64,000 bases of DNA from Leadbetterella sp964423865 (GTDB lineage: Bacteria; Bacteroidota; Bacteroidia; Cytophagales; Spirosomataceae): positions 1 through 64,000 of the forward strand of contig CAYRGN010000017.1 in assembly GCA_964423865.1 (NCBI GenBank), given 5' to 3'. Shown piece by piece: positions 60,748-64,000 of the stretch (positions within the stretch are counted from its first letter, which is position 1; each line of letters begins with the position of its first letter). The translations under genes were made by a program, and so were the position numbers. The notes under the pieces are model-generated. The model was not told the DNA's origin and made no database searches. It saw only the letters and a list, made by a program, of their open reading frames with translations.

Positions 60748-62649
60748 ATGAAACTATTTAAATATATATTTCTACTTTTGCTCGCCGGATCCGCAGGCGC
60801 TCAAACCGACACCCTCCACCTGGAAACCGTGACCGTGACCGCCGGAATCGTTCGCAATGAGCTAAAAAACACCGCGCGGAACCTGACCGTAATTGATCGC
60901 CGCATGATCGAAGCCTCCCCCGTCAAAACCCTGGACGGCGTACTGCAATACGCCCTGAATGTAGACGTACGCTCCCGCTCCGCCTTCGGCGTTCAGGCCG
61001 ATATCAGCATACGCGGCGGGCATTACGACCAAACCCTCATTCTCATAGACGGCGTCAAGGTCAATGACCCTCAAACCGGTCACCATTCCCTCAATATCCC
61101 CATCCCCTTTTCCATGATCGAAAAAATAGAGGTGTTGCAGGGCGGCGCCTCCCGCGTGTTCGGTCCCAGCGCCTTTTCCGGCGTGATCAACATCATTACC
61201 CGTACCCCCTCCGCATCTGAACTGGAAGTCGGCCTCTCCGCCGGTGAATACGGCACATGGAATACCTCCCTAAGTGGCGCCTGGGTGAAAAGCGGCTTTT
61301 CCCTGACCGGCGGAGCCGATCTGGGCGGAAGCGACGGCTACATGCCCGCCACCGGCTACCGGAAAAACACGGCTTCCCTCCAGGCCCAAAAGCAGTACCG
61401 CGGCGGTAGCCTGCTCCTGGGCTACGGCTTCACCCAAAACGACTTCGGCGCTTCCAATTTCTATCATCCCAAATACTATAACCAGTACGAAGAGGTGTCT
61501 TCCCACCTGCTGAACGCCGCCTGGAAACACGCCTTTTCCTCCCGCCTCTCCGGCACCCTCATGGCCAATTACCGGCTTCATCGCGACATGTTTGATTTCG
61601 ACGACTACCGCAATACCGACCGACTGAATTTCCTTAACCTCCATAAAACCGGGGTGGTTGACCTGGAATGGAAGCTCCGTCTCCGCCACGCCCACGGCAG
61701 CAGCGCCTTCGGAGCGGAATACCGGAACGAGGCAGTACGGTCTAACCGACTGGGCGAAGCCCTCCCCGAGGCCGAAGAGATCCCGGGCTGGCCCGACCTA
61801 TTGTACACCCACGGCAAACGCCGCGACAATTACTCTCTCTTCGTGGAACACAGCACTTCCTGGAACCGGTTTATCCTGAACGCGGGTACCCTTGGCAATA
61901 TCAATTCCGAATTCGGTTTCTCCCTTTTTCCCGGCCTTGACCTGGCCTACACCCTGGGCCGCGACGCCCGTTTGTACTACTCGGTCAACCGCTCTCTGCG
62001 TTTCCCCACCTTCACTGAGCTCTACCTGAACAATGCCACTGTAGCCGGAGACCCCAACCTCCTTCCCGAAAAGGCATGGACCCAGGAAATCGGGTTCAAA
62101 ACACAGAAGAGCCGGTATTCGGCCCAGTACTCGGCTTTCTATACCGCTACAGAAGACGCCATCGACAAGATCAAACGGCCTTCGTCGGATGTACCCCTCA
62201 TGGAAAACATCGATGACATTCACCGCTACGGCGTAGAAACGGCCCATACCCTGGCTTTACCGGCCAACCGGGCCGGACTCACCCGGATTTCCCTGAACTA
62301 CGCCTGGATTTCAGCCAACCGCAAAGAAGACGGCTTCCAGTCGTTTTACACCCTCAATTACCTCAAACACAAACTCTCCGCCGGGCTGTTCTTTGAACCC
62401 GTGAAGAACCTCTCCCTCAGCGGGTGGTACACCTGGAAAAGCCGGGCCGGACAGTACGCATGGGACAGCGCCACCCCGGCGGTAGATTATGGTGCTTTCG
62501 GCCTGGTCGACATACGGGCCGCTTACCGGTGGAACACCCTCACCTTCACCCTTGACGCCAACAACCTACTGAACGAAAAATACTTCGAACACGGTTTCGT
62601 GGCCCAGCCGCCAAGATGGATTACCGCCGGCGTAAAATATAAATTCTGA
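60748..62649 (+). CDS. TonB-dependent outer-membrane receptor (BtuB-like)
   Basis: 633 residues with a signal peptide (about 1-19, ending GSAGAQ). The TonB-box-like DTLHLETVTVTA is followed by a plug domain (about 30-150; GVQADISIRGGHYDQTLILIDGVKV and VFGPSAFSGVINIITRT) and a 22-strand-type barrel ending with an aromatic terminal strand (ITAGVKYKF). Size and plug resemble vitamin B12/siderophore receptors rather than SusC, which is larger. No SusD follows and no cobalamin riboswitch was recognised. The leader is very A+T-rich. Substrate unassigned. Confidence 0.88.
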   Translation: MKLFKYIFLLLLAGSAGAQTDTLHLETVTVTAGIVRNELKNTARNLTVIDRRMIEASPVKTLDGVLQYALNVDVRSRSAFGVQADISIRGGHYDQTLILIDGVKVNDPQTGHHSLNIPIPFSMIEKIEVLQGGASRVFGPSAFSGVINIITRTPSASELEVGLSAGEYGTWNTSLSGAWVKSGFSLTGGADLGGSDGYMPATGYRKNTASLQAQKQYRGGSLLLGYGFTQNDFGASNFYHPKYYNQYEEVSSHLLNAAWKHAFSSRLSGTLMANYRLHRDMFDFDDYRNTDRLNFLNLHKTGVVDLEWKLRLRHAHGSSAFGAEYRNEAVRSNRLGEALPEAEEIPGWPDLLYTHGKRRDNYSLFVEHSTSWNRFILNAGTLGNINSEFGFSLFPGLDLAYTLGRDARLYYSVNRSLRFPTFTELYLNNATVAGDPNLLPEKAWTQEIGFKTQKSRYSAQYSAFYTATEDAIDKIKRPSSDVPLMENIDDIHRYGVETAHTLALPANRAGLTRISLNYAWISANRKEDGFQSFYTLNYLKHKLSAGLFFEPVKNLSLSGWYTWKSRAGQYAWDSATPAVDYGAFGLVDIRAAYRWNTLTFTLDANNLLNEKYFEHGFVAQPPRWITAGVKYKF

Positions 62650-62665
62650 CAACCGGAAATTTTTC

Positions 62666-62712
62666 TATCTTTGTCCCGGGTAGTGCGGCACGCCGTACTA
62701 CCCAGGACAAAG
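62666..62712 (+). promoter_or_regulatory. -7 element overlapped by a large dyad before the isomerase-like gene
   Basis: TATCTTTG (62666-62673) matches the -7 consensus. It overlaps a dyad: CTTTGTCC (62669-62676) pairs with GGACAAAG (62705-62712), and internally GGGTAGT with ACTACCC, plus GCGGC with GCCGT. It may be an operator over the promoter or an RNA hairpin in the leader. Confidence 0.65.
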
Positions 62713-62725
62713 AACAAACACCCGT

Positions 62726-63598
62726 ATGAATTCAACCCGAAGAAAAGTTTTAAAAAACATGATGACTACCGCGGCGGTAGGCTTAACCCTGGCGGACGCC
62801 CTTGCCGCCTCTCAAAATGCCTTGCCCTCCGGGCTGAAAGGTCGTGTCAAACATTCCGTATCCCGCTGGTGCTTCGGCTCCATCCCATTGGAAAAACTTT
62901 GTGAGGAAGCCCGGAAAATGGGCATTACTTCCATTGAACTCCAGGGTCCGGACGAGTGGCCGGTGATCCAAAAACACGGTCTTACCTGCGCCATGCCCCA
63001 GGGGGCCGGAATGGGTATTGAAAGGGGGTTCAACGACCCTAAACTACACGATGAGCTGGTAAGCAGTTACGAGGCCATCTTTCCGAAACTGAAAGCCGCC
63101 GGACTCGACAAAATCATCTGTTTCTCGGGCAATCGCAAAGGGCTGTCTGACGAACAGGGAATTGAAAACTGTGCACTCGGACTCAAAAGACTGATGCCTT
63201 CCGCCGAAAAACACGGCGTAACCCTGGTGATGGAGCTATTGAACAGCAAAGTGAATCACCCGGACTACCAGTGCGACCACACCGAATGGGGCGTAAAGCT
63301 CTGCCAGGCCGTAGGTTCGGAAAACTTTAAGTTACTGTACGACATCTACCACATGCAGATCATGGAAGGCGATGTGATTGCTACCATCCGGAAGCACCAC
63401 AAGTACATTGCCCATTACCATACCGCGGGCGTACCGGGCCGGAACGAAATCGATGACACCCAGGAATTGTTCTATCCGGCCATCATCAGGGCTATTATGG
63501 ACACAGGGTACACGGGCTTCATCGGCCAGGAATTTGTACCCAAAGGCAAAGACCCCCTCGCTTCTCTGAAACAGGGTGTGGAAATTTGCGATGTGTAA
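62726..63598 (+). CDS. Hydroxypyruvate isomerase-family TIM-barrel protein with Tat-type leader
   Basis: 290 residues. The N-terminus MNSTRRKVLKNMMTTAAVGLTLADALAAS has a twin-arginine motif and hydrophobic core, so export by Tat (tatC is in this window) is likely. The mature part is an AP-endonuclease-2/xylose-isomerase-like barrel with LQGPDEWPVI, the metal-binding ELLNSKVNHPDYQCDH and KLLYDIYHMQIMEGDV segments typical of the Hyi family. It should isomerise hydroxypyruvate and tartronate semialdehyde or a related sugar acid. A periplasmic location is unusual for a metabolic isomerase but common for this family in Bacteroidota. Confidence 0.85.
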   Translation: MNSTRRKVLKNMMTTAAVGLTLADALAASQNALPSGLKGRVKHSVSRWCFGSIPLEKLCEEARKMGITSIELQGPDEWPVIQKHGLTCAMPQGAGMGIERGFNDPKLHDELVSSYEAIFPKLKAAGLDKIICFSGNRKGLSDEQGIENCALGLKRLMPSAEKHGVTLVMELLNSKVNHPDYQCDHTEWGVKLCQAVGSENFKLLYDIYHMQIMEGDVIATIRKHHKYIAHYHTAGVPGRNEIDDTQELFYPAIIRAIMDTGYTGFIGQEFVPKGKDPLASLKQGVEICDV

Positions 63599-63599
63599 A

Positions 63600-63845
63600 G
63601 GCCGCAAGCAGCAGTAAGCTAACGCGTTGGCCCTCTTTCCCTTTCATGTTCACCCGCCAGATAAGATCGGAGAAAGATTCCTTTAATTCTTCATTGATGT
63701 ACGAAGTATTCGGGTGTTCCAGGGTCTGTAAATCCATGTGGTTTACTAGAGTTTCCGGAAGAAATTCCCGGAGAAAATCGATGGCCAGTTCTTTGTTGGA
63801 TAGGATTTAACGGATGAATTTGTCGTGGACGTTGGTAATGGGCAT
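63600..63845 (-). pseudogene. Decayed Rpn-family nuclease, N-terminal fragment with in-frame stop
   Basis: Starting at ATG 63845 the frame reads MPITNVHDKFIR, then TAA (63809-63807), then continues in frame as ILSNKELAIDFLREFLPE and HPNTSYINEELKESFSDLIWRV, matching the Rpn/YhgA-like N-terminus, as far as VSLLL (about 63612). There the similarity ends, against the isomerase gene. The stop replaces what is usually a lysine codon. The C-terminal two thirds are missing. It shows a gene of the same family as the left end, degraded. Confidence 0.75.
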
Positions 63846-63948
63846 AGCAAGTGTGTGTTAGCGCCTGCTAAGATAGGGAGAATCTGAAAAATATGCAAAA
63901 AAGGGAATAAAATCAGGGGATGCGCTTGTTCTGATTGGACGATAAAGA

Positions 63949-64000
63949 TAAGCAGAGTCCCTCAAGTGGAGACTCCGCTTCGACCTGATAAGACTCCGTC
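63949..64000 (-). repeat. Inverted copy of the 51-bp left-end repeat
   Basis: Reverse complement matches 439-489 with two substitutions and a one-base indel, and may continue past the window. Lies upstream of the decayed Rpn gene, whereas the left copy lies downstream of the Rpn-like gene. Confidence 0.85.

Noticed and set aside
49863..62649. Polysaccharide-utilisation locus (rhamnosidase plus TonB receptor)
   Set aside because: There is no SusD, the receptor is BtuB-sized rather than SusC-sized, and the genes are 8 kb apart with mutS and the glycan operon between.
1..64000. tRNA, rRNA or tmRNA genes
   Set aside because: Intergenic regions were read on both strands; no cloverleaf or rRNA-like sequence was recognised.

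Overview
The window comes from a member of the Bacteroidota, most likely a Cytophagales-type bacterium (roughly 50% G+C). The evidence is a complete PorP-GldKLMN (type IX secretion/gliding) cluster, Bacteroidota-restricted families (DUF5686, DUF4271, a DUF4369-type thioredoxin) and start regions that lack Shine-Dalgarno sequences but carry the phylum's -7 element (TAnnTTTG), in several cases with a -33 TTTG or TTG. It looks like ordinary chromosome: there is no prophage, plasmid, rRNA, tRNA or CRISPR array. A run of 100 Ns (37451-37550) interrupts a tandem repeat array.

Layout. 1-500: 3' end of an Rpn-family nuclease gene, then a 51-bp repeat whose inverted copy lies at the right edge of the window. 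509-3254: argS and a yicC-type RNase. 3255-6345: a four-gene signalling cassette (lipoprotein, seven-helix membrane protein, histidine kinase without a sensor domain, NarL-type regulator) preceded by a striking three-arm repeat. 6354-10511: an Lrp regulator, proC, a TlpA-like thioredoxin and gatB. 10680-16490: gldN, gldM, gldL, gldK and porP/sprF, all on the minus strand, the core of the type IX secretion machine. 16569-18551: hemD and a DUF4271 membrane protein. 18687-24675 (plus strand): a lamin-tail surface protein, a maltokinase, a PhoB/PhoR-like two-component pair and an RluA pseudouridine synthase. 24659-28619 (minus strand): AI-2E-type exporter, tatC, glyA, a pentapeptide protein. 28804-30009: MFS transporter. 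30079-37151 (minus strand): DUF5686 outer-membrane protein, mtgA, sufB, a small lipoprotein, lpxB, queD.

37212-37702 is a 52-bp tandem array whose hairpin arms covary. It is followed by a tripartite RND efflux operon (38057-43764), a GH63-like glucosidase, birA, and rsfS-ftsH ending in a strong terminator. Then come a frameshifted alpha-L-rhamnosidase (GH78), an isolated 27-residue acidic mini-gene with its own promoter and terminator, and mutS. A five-gene surface-glycan operon (55509-60489) follows: WbsX-like, FkbM methyltransferase, two GT2 transferases and an AMP-binding enzyme with a degraded P-loop. Last are a TonB-dependent receptor, a hydroxypyruvate-isomerase-like protein with a Tat-type leader, and a decayed Rpn gene.

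Shared themes are the cell envelope (type IX secretion, LpxB, MtgA, TatC, DUF5686, glycan operon, RND pump) and many small repeats. Heptanucleotide repeats recur at six or more intergenic sites, 24-bp and 52-bp tandem arrays occur once each, and several dyads overlap predicted promoters. The most interesting items are the 7TM/kinase cassette with its three-arm repeat, the 27-aa mini-gene, the covarying 52-bp array, and the glycan operon with its unusual adenylating enzyme.
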